Notes: generated by a model from the letters alone, not told the origin. A stretch of 64,000 bases of DNA from Sambucus nigra (GCA_949130495.1 CASBWL010000433.1:248001-312000), one strand, 5' to 3'. Positions 11,000 to 22,227 are shown, counted from the first letter of the stretch. Numbers and translations: made by a program.

Positions 11000-12683
11000 C
11001 ATCTAGGCTGACTTCGTTAGTTGGTACCACCCATCTGTCTGAATCTCGAGCCCATTTTCGTGCTTCCAATAACAGTGTTCTGAACCTCTGGCAATCGATA
11101 ACCATCTGTGAGGGAAATTTCATCCCGAACTCTAGGAGTTTGTTTAACACCTCTGATAATTCCATATTCCCATTTTTAAAACGGGTACAGACAGTGATGC
11201 ATGCTCTGGTAAGGAGTGACAGTGCTTGATCAGCGAGGCTAGTAGGGTGTAGGAGGAAATATGGTCAAATTTGAAGAGGCTTAGGAGAGTATATGGGTGT
11301 GATTTGAGTTGAGGGATAGAAATCTAGGTTTTCTTCTAAGAAGATGGCATTGGCATGATTTGTGAGTAGTGTTTGGCTTAGGATTGGCTGGTGGGGCGAT
11401 GGTACCCCGATCAATGAGATCTTGGATTATGTTCCGAAGGTGAAAGCATTGGTCGGTGGTATGGCTGGCAGTTTGGTGAAAGGCGCAATGAGCATCGGTC
11501 TTGAAGTTTTTGGGAGTGGATTTGGCAATTGATGTGGACCCAAAGGTTTGATGAGGTTTCGGCTTAACAAGGCTTGGTGAACTTTGGAGAGTGGAGCATG
11601 GAGCTCAGTGTATTCCCTCCAGACGGGGGAAGGGTGGCTTTCTGGAACCCATGATGTGGTTGGTTGGGAGATGTTGTTAATAATTGAGACTGTAGCATTG
11701 GCAGGCTTGTCATACTTTCTTCGGGTGAACTGTCTGGAAACCTTCTTCGGTTCAACCTCTGTTTTAACGAGGCTTTCCTAGATTTCCACTCCAGCCGCTC
11801 TGAGAGATCGAAAGTGGGGATAGTATTATCCTCCTATCATCGCTCGGACATGGGGCAAGAAGTTCTTCTTTACTATGTTGACCTGTTCGTCCTCGAATGG
11901 ACGATTGGTCATGGTAGCTGCCTGCTCCCTCCACCGGGTTATGAAGTTACTGACTGATTCTCCTGGATTCTGTTTGAGCAACTCCAAATCACGATGGGTG
12001 ACCTCAAGCTCTTCATTTTATTTACATTGCGATATGAATTCTCGGGCTACATCCTCCTAGCTCCGGATTCTGGATTCCTAAATGGATAAAAACCATCAGA
12101 GGGCACTATCCTTCAAAGTTTGCTGAAACAATTGGGTCATCACTTCTTTAGAATCACCTAGTAGAGTCATGGAATGATGATAACTTCGAAGATGAACAAT
12201 TAGGGGTCCACTCCCTACGAACTTCTCGATATTCAGCATCTTGAAGTTCTCGGGCAATCTCGCTTTAGGATAAGGAGACATGTGGGTGTAGTCCACGTAA
12301 TTCCCAGAGATCCTGACTTGGTCAAACTTCTTGGTGAGCATCTTGAGATCCTCTTTGACTTTATTCAACTCCTCCTCCTTTGGATCAGCAACTATAGGCA
12401 GGTTAGCCACATGCTGGGCAATGTTTGGCATTGGAAGTTGAGCAAGCAGCGACCCATTGACAGGAGGGGCACGCGGAGCATGATGATATTCTTCGGGAAC
12501 CCAGATAGGCTCGGGTGGACCCATAGCACGAGAAAATAGGACCTCGAGCTCTTGAGGGATTGCAACCTAGTTTCGTTGCATCTCTCAGACCTCGGTTTGG
12601 AGGTTGTCAATCTTAGACACGAGCTGAGCTAGGACTGTCATTAGATCCGGCTATATGACTAGTGCTTGATCTGTATTCTCCAT
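11000..12683 (-). pseudogene. Ogre/Tat-type gypsy gag with many in-frame stops
   Basis: A start at 12,683 (minus) begins MENTDQALVI. The same frame runs through MGPPEPIWVPEEYHH, a capsid-like core (NFKMLNIEKFVGSG, HLRSYHHSM), then EELEVTHRDLELLKQNPGE, FITRWREQAATM and KKNFLPHVRAMIGG, and later ALLSRNLIKPLGP. After one frameshift near 11,520 it continues with CAFHQTASHTTDQCFHLRN, the degenerate knuckle-like CxFH..TxxC motif of Ogre/Tat gags. At least nine stops interrupt the frame, most explicable by C-to-T or G-to-A change. The last 260 bp next to element I are less clear. Confidence 0.7.
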
Positions 12684-12842
12684 GGAAAGTGAATGGATTT
12701 CAGACTAGAAAGAAGTAGTAGAGGAATGGATAAAACTCTGGGGTGATTTGACTTAAGACCGAAGCCAGTAGGGAGCCAGGCCAAGGGCTTGCAATCGACT
12801 TGAGAAGGCGAAGGATGAGATTTATTTTTGAGAAAAAAGGAA

Positions 12843-12952
12843 GAAATATTTTTGGATTTTTGATAAAGAAGGGAGAAATGTTTTTGGATTTTTGATAAAG
12901 AAGGGAAAAATGGTTTTGGATTTTTGATAAAGAAGGGAAAAATGCTTTTGGA
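12843..12952. repeat. 32-bp tandem repeat in the leader of element A
   Basis: The unit containing TTTTTGGATTTTTGATAAAG and then AAGGGAAAAATG recurs with an exact 32-bp period (GGA at 12,854, 12,886, 12,918, 12,950), giving about 3.3 copies. It lies 5' of the gag start of element A. Confidence 0.88.
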
Positions 12953-13938
12953 GACGGAACTCAGCATGATTATTATGATCATTATGTTCTCACATGTAAT
13001 GAATTCTCCTAAATACAATGCAGGACCGGACTCGAGCCTAAAAAAGTGGGGTTTTTAATATAAGCAAAGCTACGGTTTGGACTTGTAACCAGGATCGCAG
13101 ATAGGGTCCCGTTTTAAAAATGCGCAAAAATTGGGCGACAGGTCAACCTGAAATTTTGGCAGAGTTTCGAGTTAAAACCGGCAATCTAAAGTGCATGTCC
13201 TAGGTTTGACACCTATATGAGGGTATGCAGTTGGTTGGGTGAATTGACATGGGTTCCCCCCTTTGGTGTGACTTCCACGATATACGTCTTACTCTTGCGG
13301 GCAATCGGTACGTGTGGACAAGCCATTTGATATACCTGACTGTACGTGAATTACCTCACCATATACCTCATGAGGACGCTACGTGTGAGAGAGAATTCGA
13401 TATACTCGGCGTACGTGAACGAATTCCCTGCGATATACCTGTCGTCATAACTTCGATCAAGAGGTACGATGCGGGGGAATCGTTCGATATACGTCCAAGG
13501 TACTTGGCCAATGGAAGGTGAGAGTCATATCGCTTAGGCTAACTGTGACCTGCCAGACCAGCGCCCATCACGAAGTGACCCTCCAGTTACTAGGTAAAAT
13601 TTGGTTAATAACAATGCTCTTTGGTGATGTCGTGTGAATCATGCATGATTCTCTTATTAGTATCTTATGATGAGAATGCCTTTCTTGATTATGCCAAATA
13701 GGGAGCAAAGTACAAGTACCCAAGGTACACCAAGTAGATGGGTGATGCGTGCAACATGTGGATATATGTGATCCTAGGTGCACGTGGTGCGAAGTGTACA
13801 TGGAGAAACTTCTACAAGTGTGTGAGCATAGGCATAAGCATGGGATACACATGGAAAAGGGGGAACATGCAGATGTAGGGGAAAAATAAACCAATATAGC
13901 ATCCATGAAAATAGAGTCAAGACCACAAACAAAATAAA
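12953..13938 (-). other. 5' leader of element A
   Basis: Non-coding sequence between primer site and gag. The only structured part is the GATATAC/TACGTG array at 13,279-13,492. An open frame at 13,249-13,521 on the plus strand is explained by that array, is antisense to the element and has no recognisable domain. Confidence 0.55.
13279..13492. repeat. Interspersed GATATAC / TACGTG motif array
   Basis: GATATAC occurs at 13,279, 13,329, 13,399, 13,432 and 13,486, with CATATAC at 13,369. TACGTG (ACGTG core) occurs at 13,309, 13,343, 13,380 and 13,412, mostly alternating. Spacing is 30-54 bp, so it is a motif cluster, not a strict tandem repeat. ACGTG is the core of plant G-box/ABRE sites. Any regulatory role is inference. 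Confidence 0.6.
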
Positions 13939-13957
13939 GTCCCCAGCGGAGTCGCCA
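13939..13957 (-). promoter_or_regulatory. Probable primer-binding site of element A
   Basis: The minus strand reads TGGCGACTCCGCTGGGGAC immediately after the LTR end (GGCCACA). This block at this position is characteristic of Ogre/Tat-type elements and is usually assigned to a tRNA-Arg primer. I could not check the tRNA match. Confidence 0.6.
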
Positions 13958-14617
13958 CTGTGGCCATCCCAGATCCTCGCCGCACTTGGGCGGGTGCACG
14001 AAAGGGAGCGGATCCCTCGGGTCCTGTGCATCCCTCTCGAGAGCGCTTCGGTCGGCGTCGTTTGAGATGAGGTGTAAAAATGTAGAGAGATTCAGACTCG
14101 CCAGTCTATTTTACTCAAAATAGACAAAAGAAAAATGGGAAGTCATCCCGAAGGATGTCATCCAAAGACATACTGGTTCATGCGAAACCAAGATGATTCG
14201 AGAAGGGTTCGGAGGCTTAGTTACGAAATAAGAAGGTGTTAGGCACCCATTCCGCCCTTTTAATTTCTCATGGATATTTACTATTTCCCTTTATATTTCC
14301 CCCCGTGATATGTGTGCATGTTTATATATATAATGGAGGTAGGAATCTTCGACTTGTATCATGGAAAAGATAAAGCGAGTCATCCGTAGGAAGATATAAG
14401 AATAGTATTAGAAGAATAATATTTATGCGATTACCCCTACGTTGATCATTATAATGGAACGACAACGCATATTGAGTAATACGTTACTAAGAACAAGTAT
14501 ATATATATAATATAAGAAAATTAGCTTTAGAGAAGATAGGAAAATAAGAGAAAAAGTGAGAAAAGGACTCGAGTCTCAGGTTTTACCCCGAGATGCCTAC
14601 GTAGCCTATAAAGGCAT

Positions 14618-14622
14618 CAAAG
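14618..14622. repeat. Target-site duplication of element J, left copy
   Basis: CAAAG precedes the left LTR and is repeated at 17,325-17,329 after the right LTR. Confidence 0.93.
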
Positions 14623-15855
14623 TGTAACAACCCGCGTAATTTTGGGCTATTTTAATTAATTTCTGGAAAATGGAGGAAAATAAAGTTTTTGATAAAATTA
14701 TTTTTATTGCTCAAATATGTTGGTTATTATTTTTTTAAGGCGAGAATTTCAAACGGTTTTGAAATCGGAGTTAAAACGGATTTTAAAATGATTTTTAAAT
14801 GTTTTTAACTCTTGGAGTTGTTTTGATTTCCAACTCTTCATTTCTTTGCCTTATTTAAAGGAGTCTTTTGGATTCCAACTCTTCATTTCTTTGCATTATA
14901 AAAGGAAGTCGTGGGCAACCTTTTTAACCTACTTCTGGAACAAATTTTGGCAGCAAATATATTTTATATTCCTCGTCTTTTTATATACACATTGGCCATT
15001 GAGATTTGTGAGTTCCAACCTTAGATTATAGGTGTTCTTGGGGCTATTTTGTTGGAGGTTCTTGGAGGAGATTTTGTAGATCTTTTGTGTTAATCTTGAG
15101 GATGTGATCATTGGTTTCTCATCATAGTTTGAGGTATGGGGTTTTACACAATATGCTCCTTAAATCTCGCGAGTGTCATTCTCTTTGAATTCTTGTTTAA
15201 TTGAACTCATATTTGAATTGATAAATTCATTGAAATCTGGAAAATAATTGTTGAAATTATTTTGATTCATGTGGTATCATTATATTATTGATGAGCACGT
15301 TGTCATGAGATTTTAATATGGCACGGATGTTGGGCGCCCGCCAAAATTCCTGTTTCCCGGGCTATGGCTTGATAAAGCATATACGGATGTGGTGAGGCCT
15401 GGTGACCCGGTTAATGTGTTGTTGAGAAATTTATTGATAAATGCTTTTAGATTTGCATTTGATTTGATTATTCGTACTCGTGTTGTTACGTTTTATTCAC
15501 CGCTAATATATTTGTTGAGCATCTTTCCTGTCGTATTGTGTACTTTCCCATATTTTCTTTTAGTGGCAGGTTAACACGGATTTTGGGGCGCTATGGAGAT
15601 TGATTTTAGCGAGGATTATTTGGGAAAGATTTGTATTATTTTGATGTATAGAGCTTTGGAGAGTTGTAATTTTATTCGAGTTAGATAGTTGTAATTTTAA
15701 TTCGAGAGACTTGGTGTAATTGAAGAGATTGAGATTAGTGGATTTATATTATTGTGGGTTTATTTAGATGCTCTATACCTTGTCACTTGTGGATTTGGAT
15801 TTATTTTATCGCATTAGCGCTTCGTTCGCTCTCCCCGGGCGGGCGGGGTGTTACA
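14623..15855 (+). repeat. Element J 5' LTR
   Basis: It starts TGTAACAACCCGCG and ends GGCGGGGTGTTACA, giving a 7-bp near-perfect terminal inverted repeat. It contains a duplicated TATA-bearing module at 14,828-14,910. Short open frames (14,846-15,031, 15,389-15,574) recur in the other LTR, have no domain and are not called as genes. Confidence 0.93.
14828..14910 (+). promoter_or_regulatory. Tandemly duplicated core-promoter module in LTR J
   Basis: Two 38-bp units with 45-bp period both begin TTCCAACTCTTCATTTCTTT. The first carries TATTTAAA (14,852-14,859), the second TATAAAA (14,898-14,904), each followed by GGA(A)GTC. The same pair is in the other LTR (TATA motifs at 16,321 and 16,366). 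They are likely alternative TATA boxes for the plus-strand transcript. Confidence 0.6.
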
Positions 15856-15857
15856 AA

Positions 15858-15869
15858 TGGTATCAGAGC
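15858..15869 (+). promoter_or_regulatory. Primer-binding site of element J
   Basis: TGGTATCAGAGC, complementary to the initiator tRNA-Met 3' end, starts two bases after the LTR end at 15,855. Confidence 0.93.
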
Positions 15870-16091
15870 TTAGGTATACGGCAACCCTCGGGGCTTGAGT
15901 TTTTGGTTCATTGCGTAATTAGTAATTTTTGGAGATAGCAAATTTTAGGTGATATTCGTGTTAGGCATCTAGATTAGATGTGAGGAAATTATTTTTGGAG
16001 ACGAAATTATATTTGGAGATTGTTGGCCTGATTTTTTAGAGTTAGGCATTCGGCGAATTTCGAGGGTGAAATTCCATTGTTAGTGGGGAAG
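15870..16091 (+). other. Internal domain of element J
   Basis: 222 bp of non-coding, T/G-rich sequence with no open frame of note. It ends in AGTGGGGAAG, a short polypurine tract, directly before the second LTR. Confidence 0.8.
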
Positions 16092-17324
16092 TGTAACAAC
16101 CTGCGTAATTTTGGGCTATTTTAATTAATTTCTGGAAAATGGAGGAAAATAAAGTTTTTGATAAAATTATTTTTATTGCTCAAATATGTTGGTTATTATT
16201 TTTTTAAGGCGATAATTTCAAACGGTTTTGAAATCGGAGTTAAAACGGATTTTAAAATGATTTTTAAATGTTTTTAACTCTTGGAGTTGTTTTGATTTCC
16301 AACTCTTCATTTCTTTGCCTTATTTAAAGGAGTCTTTTGGATTCCAACTCTTCATTTCTTTGCATTATAAAAGGAAGTTGTGGGCAACCTTTTTAACCTA
16401 CTTCTGGAACAAATTTTGGCAGAAAATATATTTTATATTCCTCTTCTTTTTATATACACATTGGCCATTGAGATTTGTGAGTTCCAACCTTAGATTATAG
16501 GTGTTCTTGGGGCTATTTTGTTGGAGGTTCTTGGAGGAGATTTTGTAGATCTTTTGTGTTGATCTTGAGGATGTGATCATTGGTTTCTCATCATAGTTTG
16601 AGGTATGGGGTTTTACACAATATGCTCCTTAAATCTCGCGAGTGTCATTCTCTTTGAATTCTTGTTTAATTGAACTCATATTTGAATTGATAAATTCATT
16701 GAAATCTGGAAAATAATTGTTGAAATTATTTTGATTCATGTGGTATCATTATATTGTTGATGAGCACGTTGTCATGAGATTTTAATATGGCACGGATGTT
16801 GGGCACCCGCCAAAATTCCTGTTTCCCGGGCTATGGCTTGATAAAGCATATACGGATGTGGTGAGGCCTGGTGACCCGGTTAATGTGTTGTTGAGAAATT
16901 TATTGATAAATGCTTTTAGATTTGCATTTGATTTGATTATTCGTACTCATGTTGTTATGTTTTATTCACCGCTAATATATTTGTTGAGCATCTTTCCTGT
17001 CGTATTGTGTACTTCCCTATATTTTCTTTTAGTGGCAGGTTAGCACGGATTTTGGGGCGCTATGGAGATTGATTTTAGCGAGGATTATTTGGGAAAGATT
17101 TGTATTGTTTTGATGTATAGAGCTTTGGAGAGTTGTAATTTTATTCGAGTTAGATAGTTGTAATTTTAATTCGAGAGACTTGTTGTAATTGAAGAGATTG
17201 AGATTGGTGGATTTATATTATTGTGGGTTTATTTAGATGCTCTATACCTTGTCACTTGTGGATTTGGATTTATTTTATCGCATTAGCGCTCCGTTCGCTC
17301 TCCCCGGGCGGGCGGGGTGTTACA
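16092..17324 (+). repeat. Element J 3' LTR
   Basis: Same length as the 5' LTR, about 17 single-base differences and no indels seen. Followed by CAAAG. Confidence 0.93.
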
Positions 17325-18017
17325 CAAAGTCCACGTTGTTTGCATACAAAATGAGGGGTGGGGTTTATCCCATAAATCCAAATGGGGGATATCTTATTTG
17401 TGGGCGTATGTGTGTGTGTGTGTAGGAAAAGTGTTTTAGTTGTGAGAAAAGTGTGAGAAAAGTATGAGAATCCCTATTTGGAATTTATGAGCAAACCCAC
17501 TTTTTCTTGTTTTTTGGGTTTTTTATTTACATGAAAATAAGAGATGTGAAATAGTACTAAATAAAAAGTATATTAGGATGTGTGAGATGAGATAATAAAA
17601 AGTGTTAAGTAATAACACAAGTTATTACGAATTTAAGAGAATTTAAGAGAAAGTTGGACCTTCTTGAAGATATTGAGCTTTATCTTGAATGTGGGAGGGT
17701 AGCTCTTGCACTTGGATGATGATGGAGAGTGGCTAATTCACCAAGTTTGATGAAAAGGATGATGAAAATTGGAAGTAAAAAAGGAATTTGAAAGTTGAAA
17801 TCACGTTGCCTTCGAGAGAGGTTTCTGTGATTCGCTGAGAGTGATTTTTATCAGATCTGGGCTCTGCTTGCAAATGAGGTGAAGACCTCCTTTTATAGGC
17901 CCAGGTCACTGGCGATTGGCATAGATCCATTCCTGCCTATCGGCACCTGCCGATAGGCAGGGTCTGGAACCTGCCATTTGGCAGTGTGTTTCAAGCCTTT
18001 TCAGAAAAATGGCTGCC

Positions 18018-18700
18018 GAGGGAAAATCGTTAGTCAGAATCGTGCACGGGGTAGACCGTTGGAAAGGTAATTTAGATATCAAAATTCCTTTGGACCGCTC
18101 TCGGGTATGGGAGTTGACTTTGGGTCAAATATGGCTCAGAAGTGATTGTCGGTCCATTGGACGGGGAATCGCTCGGACGCAAACGGATCGTTCGTCCGCA
18201 TGGTAAGTCCAAATCGCACCCGGGGAAAATCATTGGAAAGGTTAAGAGATGTACTTCGACATTCCAAGGAGTTTGACCCGGTTTGGGGAGTTGACTTTGG
18301 TCAATCGGGACCTAGAAGCATTCGGTGACCTCTTGGAGTCAAACAGATCGTTCGTCCGCATGGTAAGTCGGAATTGAGCACGGGATGGACCGTTGGAAAG
18401 GGTATTCAGTGCCCTTCGAAGATTCATTCAGTCTCGGTTGAGATGAAGAGTTAACTTAGGTCGAAAGGATCCCGGGAGCACCCGGTGGCCTCTAGGTCAA
18501 GTTTTGGATGCAAACGGATTGCTCGTCCGCATGGTAAGTCGGAATCGCGCACAGGACGGACCATTGGAAAGGTTATTCAGTGCCCTTCAAAGATTCATTC
18601 CGTCTCAGTCGAGAATAAGAGTCTTACTTTTTGGTCAAACTGAGCGAGGGAGTGCCCGATGGCTTCTAGGTCAGTACTTGGGAGATGACCTGGTTTATAG
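18018..18700. repeat. ~165-bp imperfect tandem repeats in LTR of element A
   Basis: The core CGTTCGTCCGCATGGTAAGT, with its CAAACGGAT prefix, recurs at 18,180, 18,340 and 18,511 (spacing 160 and 171 bp). Each is followed by a GGAC(C)GTTGGAAAGG-like block and a GTTGACTTTGGTC or similar block. A first, more diverged unit begins near 18,018. Confidence 0.8.
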
Positions 18701-18763
18701 TGATGAAGGGAGGTACTATGGACCTAAGGAGAGTTTAGGGGGTAACAGAATGGGGTGTCTACA

Positions 18764-19660
18764 ATCAATATAAGGAAAAATCCCCAAAGGGTAAAACCTT
18801 TATTTCACTATAAACTATGAATCACAACTTACATGAATTATAATGAAATCTCCAATGGATTAACACTCAGAAAACCCACACGAACCGTAACTCTTAATCA
18901 GTAAGGACCTAAATCCCAATCAGCAAGGAAAACCCTTGAGTTTTCCCAATGACCACAGTCATAGTCGTCAGCCCAGTACCTCCCTCAAGTGGCACCTATG
19001 TCCGTAGTAGCTTATCCTCCCTACAAGAGTAAACTTTAAGAAAATCGTATCTTGGGTTCCAAAACAATTCACTAAAAGATTGGGATGTTTTATGAATTGA
19101 AAACTAAAGGTTTAAAAGCTAATAGAAAAAGAAAAAATATTTCTGCAAACTGCAGTTTTTGTACTGTTCCAAAATCCCTGGTCTTTTTATGAAAAATGGA
19201 GTTGGAGAACTCTATTTATAAAAAACTTAAGTCGGCAGCTCGCTCGAACAAAATGATGTGTCGCTCGAACGAAGTCCACATGTTGTTTGAATGACATCGC
19301 GTGAGATCCTTCTATCGCTCGAACCATCCCTGTTGTTGTTCGAACGAGATATAAAAATAAATTATTTTTAATTTCAAAAAAATTCGCCTGCAAGTCTGGA
19401 AAATTATTTTGGGCGAAAAACATAAAAACTCCGCTCCAACACTTAGAAAATATTTTGTAAAAATAATCCCAACACTCTAAGTTAAATGATAAGGTAGTTA
19501 AACACAACCTTAACAAATTTATTAGGTGGAGGCTTGAATGTTGAAAAACTTTGATATTCGGATCCATCTTCATGCTTGAATGCTCTTGAATGTTTCTTCG
19601 ACGATTGTAGCGGTATATGACATAATAAAATGCTAAAGTACTTATAAAATATGTCCTACA
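18764..19660 (-). repeat. Element B 3' LTR, truncated by insertion of element A
   Basis: Aligns with 23,798-24,685 from AGGAAAAATCCC through the TATATGACAT block to the terminal TACA. The first about 150 bp present in the other copy (23,642-23,797) are missing because element A begins at 18,763. Confidence 0.75.
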
Positions 19661-20990
19661 AAACTCTCCCTATCTCTATGCATGTACGAAATAAAAACAT
19701 TAGAATTATCAAATCAAAATGCATATCCCCCATGAACCCAAAAATGGAAAATTCTAAAATTTGCAAGTCTTCAAATTTTTCTTCAAAAGTTTTCAACAAC
19801 AAATCTTCAAATTTCAAAGCTTTTCTCATCAGGGTGTGCAACATAATGATCTTCACTTTGTACCTTCACACATGAGATAAAACAAATACCTTTGTTATGC
19901 ATCGAGTATGAAATTATATAAGAGTAAACAATTAATATAATCAAATCTCCCCCATAATGCAAACTCCCCCATAAATTCATAATTCGATGTCCCCCTTTTT
20001 TTTACGTCCCCAAATAGACAGATAAGAAGAAACAAACTCAACATGGAGTGTCACGATAAAGATGCATACCTAACACGGATCAAACTACGCATTCAAAGGG
20101 TATACTCAAAAGTATCCACAACAATGTTACAACAAAAATCATCACACCATGAATTTAAATTAAGACAACCAAATCATGAAAACATTATGAATGGGTGTGA
20201 ACAAATTCAATGGGTAATAAAACTCACTCAAGGATGTGTGCACGATGCATATGTGTACTCCTATCTAATGAACATAAAAAACATACGTAGGTGTAAAATT
20301 ATTGAATTTAGATGACATCGGCTAAACCAACAAATCAAAGTCTAAGTGATTTTCACACCAATAACGCCCAAAACTATTTAATGTTTTTTTCAAGACTTTC
20401 AAGAACGTGCAAACCCATTTTGTATTCCATCCAAACTCCCTCATAAATAATAATATTTTCATAATGAGGTTCTAAATTATCTACTTAGAGAAAACCTATT
20501 GGCCCAAATTTTGGCATATTTTATCCTTTTATTGCCTTAATTTTTTGTGCGGGCTCTTTTCAAATGGTGGCTTTCACGACAAGATTATTATTCACTGGCA
20601 GTCCTTTCCCATGCTCACTCATCATTTTCTCGTTTTAAACAAATTCCTCATGGGCAATGGACCATGCACTACTTTTATTACTCTCGTATTATTGCACTTG
20701 GTTCGTTTTAAGGATAGGACTGAGATGAAAACACTCAACTAACATGTGATTCGATAAGAACAATAATCAAACAATATTATGCACGTGTGCAATAAAAGAA
20801 ATCATGAGTCAAATATGTAGGTATTAACAACTAATAACATCTCAATGACTCCAAATATTGTAAAGCACATGGATCACATGGCATATTGTCTCAAAACACT
20901 ATCAAACTATCACATGAATATGAAATGAAATTGTGACTCGGTCATCCTAAATGTCCATTCATAAATGGTGCAAAACAAAAAAAGATATCT
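19661..20990 (-). other. 3' untranslated region and polypurine tracts of element B
   Basis: The minus strand next to the LTR reads GAGATAGGGAGAGTTT (19,661-19,676), the likely functional polypurine tract. Further C-runs at 19,947, 19,964 and 19,991 correspond to the G-runs at 40,190 and 40,165 of element M. Several short open frames here lack domains and fall in untranslated sequence, so they are not called. Confidence 0.6.
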
Positions 20991-21339
20991 ATTTTGATTT
21001 TCTAAATTTTTTATCAAAATAAAATCTTTTTGGCTTCTTCAACTTTTTAAAATAGAAAATCTTTTTTTATTTTTGCAAAAAATTAACAAAAATGAAAAAT
21101 ATAACTACAAAAGGTTACAACCAACAATATGCATAATATCGGCATGAGAATTATCCTACGCTAGCAAAGAGTAATCACACAAGTGAATCAATAGTTAAAG
21201 AATGTATGATTAAACGAACAATCCAGTGTTATCAATTAAACATGGATAATAATAATTGTATATAAACTGTCAGAAGCAACCCATTAGTACCAAATAATAT
21301 CACCAAAATGAACCAGGGTAAGTCAAAGAAAAAAATTCT

Positions 21340-21445
21340 CCAAGGTCGCTCGAACAAGACAAGCATGTCGTTCGAACGACATAGGCATCTCGCGAGAAGT
21401 ACTTCGTGCGACAGGGACTTCTCATTCGAACGAGAAATTAAAAAA
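21340..21445. repeat. CG-containing dyad cluster in element B
   Basis: It contains GTCGTTCGAACGAC, a perfect palindrome at 21,370-21,383, flanked by GCTCGAAC and ATTCGAACGAG variants and TCTCGCGAGA. The same motifs recur in both LTRs of B (19,240-19,350, 24,278-24,395). Confidence 0.65.
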
Positions 21446-21749
21446 ATCACAGTTTCCCCAGAAAACAAAACAAAGTTTCCCAGTGAAAAAATTTCCTCAA
21501 ATGCCTGACTGGAAGGGGTCCAAAACTTCACAGTAGTGCCAAAACTGTAGCATACTAATAAAACAATGTGAGTTACAACAAATGAGTCATAACACTAGTA
21601 ATAATATAACATAAAGCAATCTAGTGTATGATAAACATCCAAATCTATCAACCAAAAGATCTCACATGGGGTGAATCACGTGCAAGCAAACGAGAATCAT
21701 AAACAATTAGACCATAAGCCTCTAAATCCGATTTCCTAACCCAAGAAGA

Positions 21750-22207
21750 TTAGTAATGACACGTGGGGGTTTGAGGAATTGAATTTATTCTTGTATTAAC
21801 CTTCCTAGGTCCATTTAAAAGTTTGTAACAGAAACGCCTAAGATGACCTTGCCTACCGCACTGTGTGCAAGTGTAAATTGGGCGGTAAATGTTACCTAAA
21901 GGTGACCCTCTCCTCAAATTCCTAGGTGTTGCTTTCCTAAAATTCCTAGATGTCTCTCTCCTTATGATCCAAGGGGTCTCTCTCACAATGTTCCTAGGTG
22001 GTCTCTCCTAACAATCCTAGGTGGTTCTCTCACACGTGTGGGGTTGGCTTTAGGAATATGTGCAACATAATCATCGAAGCTTATACCACCCCTATGCTCC
22101 TTGATTTGGACAGTGCCTAATATCTTATCTAGGTTTTCAGATCTAGAATCCAAATCAAACTTAACCTTACTTAACTCTCTTAAATTCTTCTCAAGCTCAC
22201 TTATCAT
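21750..22207 (-). pseudogene. C-terminal gag of element B with intact CCHC knuckle
   Basis: Two overlapping minus-strand frames. The first (22,207-21,983) begins MISELEKNLRELSKVKFDLD, a coiled-coil end. The second (21,986-21,750) contains CTQCGRQGHLRRFCY, a complete C-X2-C-X4-H-X4-C zinc knuckle matching the second knuckle of element M ([14 protein letters not shown]). A frame change separates them. The protease that should follow is absent. Confidence 0.65.
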
Positions 22208-22227
22208 AGGCTCGAGTACATGTCTAG

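Larger units (their letters stand above)
14623..17324 (+). mobile_element. Element J: LTR element with 236-bp internal domain
   Basis: Two LTRs of exactly 1,233 bp (14,623-15,855 and 16,092-17,324) with ends TGTAACA...TGTTACA flank an internal domain of only 236 bp. The left internal border carries the primer site AATGGTATCAGAGC, the right a purine-rich AGTGGGGAAG tract next to the TG of the second LTR, and the target duplication is CAAAG. No protein can be encoded. By its cis signals it resembles TRIM/LARD-class parasites, but it has much longer LTRs than a TRIM and a much shorter internal domain than a LARD. I counted about 17 LTR substitutions (1.4%), roughly 0.5 My by the usual rate. Confidence 0.92.
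1..18763 (-). mobile_element. Ogre/Tat-like Ty3/gypsy element A, partial, with nested insertions
   Basis: The element runs right to left. Its 5' LTR is 13,959-18,763 (interrupted by element J), its primer site is 13,939-13,957, its leader is about 12,684-13,938, its gag is 12,683-11,000, and the frame continues at 590-1. Element I (604-10,994) sits inside the gag. The LTR outer end reads TGTAGACACCCCATTCTG on the minus strand. Lineage is inferred from the gag and linker motifs and from the primer-site type. Pol and the 3' LTR are outside the window. A is itself inserted in the left LTR of copia B: LTR B homology resumes immediately at 18,764. Confidence 0.65.
13959..18763 (-). repeat. 5' LTR of Ogre/Tat-like element A, split by element J
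   Basis: On the minus strand it starts TGTAGACACCCCATTC at 18,763 and ends GGCCACA at 13,959. Removing J and one CAAAG copy leaves about 2.1 kb. The part at 18,000-18,700 holds about four 160-171-bp imperfect repeats. The part at 13,965-14,620 contains the block that usually lies near an LTR 3' end. The partner LTR is outside the window, so the insertion age cannot be judged. Confidence 0.7.

Noticed and set aside
13249..13521. 90-codon plus-strand frame
   Set aside because: Antisense to element A, made of the GATATAC/TACGTG motif array, with no recognisable protein feature.
14846..15574. 61-codon frames in both LTRs of element J
   Set aside because: No domain; present in both copies only as LTR sequence.
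15858..15869. TGGTATCAGAGC occurrences (also 7,702, 33,788, 41,901) as tRNA gene fragments
   Set aside because: They match only the complement of the initiator tRNA-Met 3' end and sit right after LTRs, so they are primer-binding sites. No cloverleaf flanks them.
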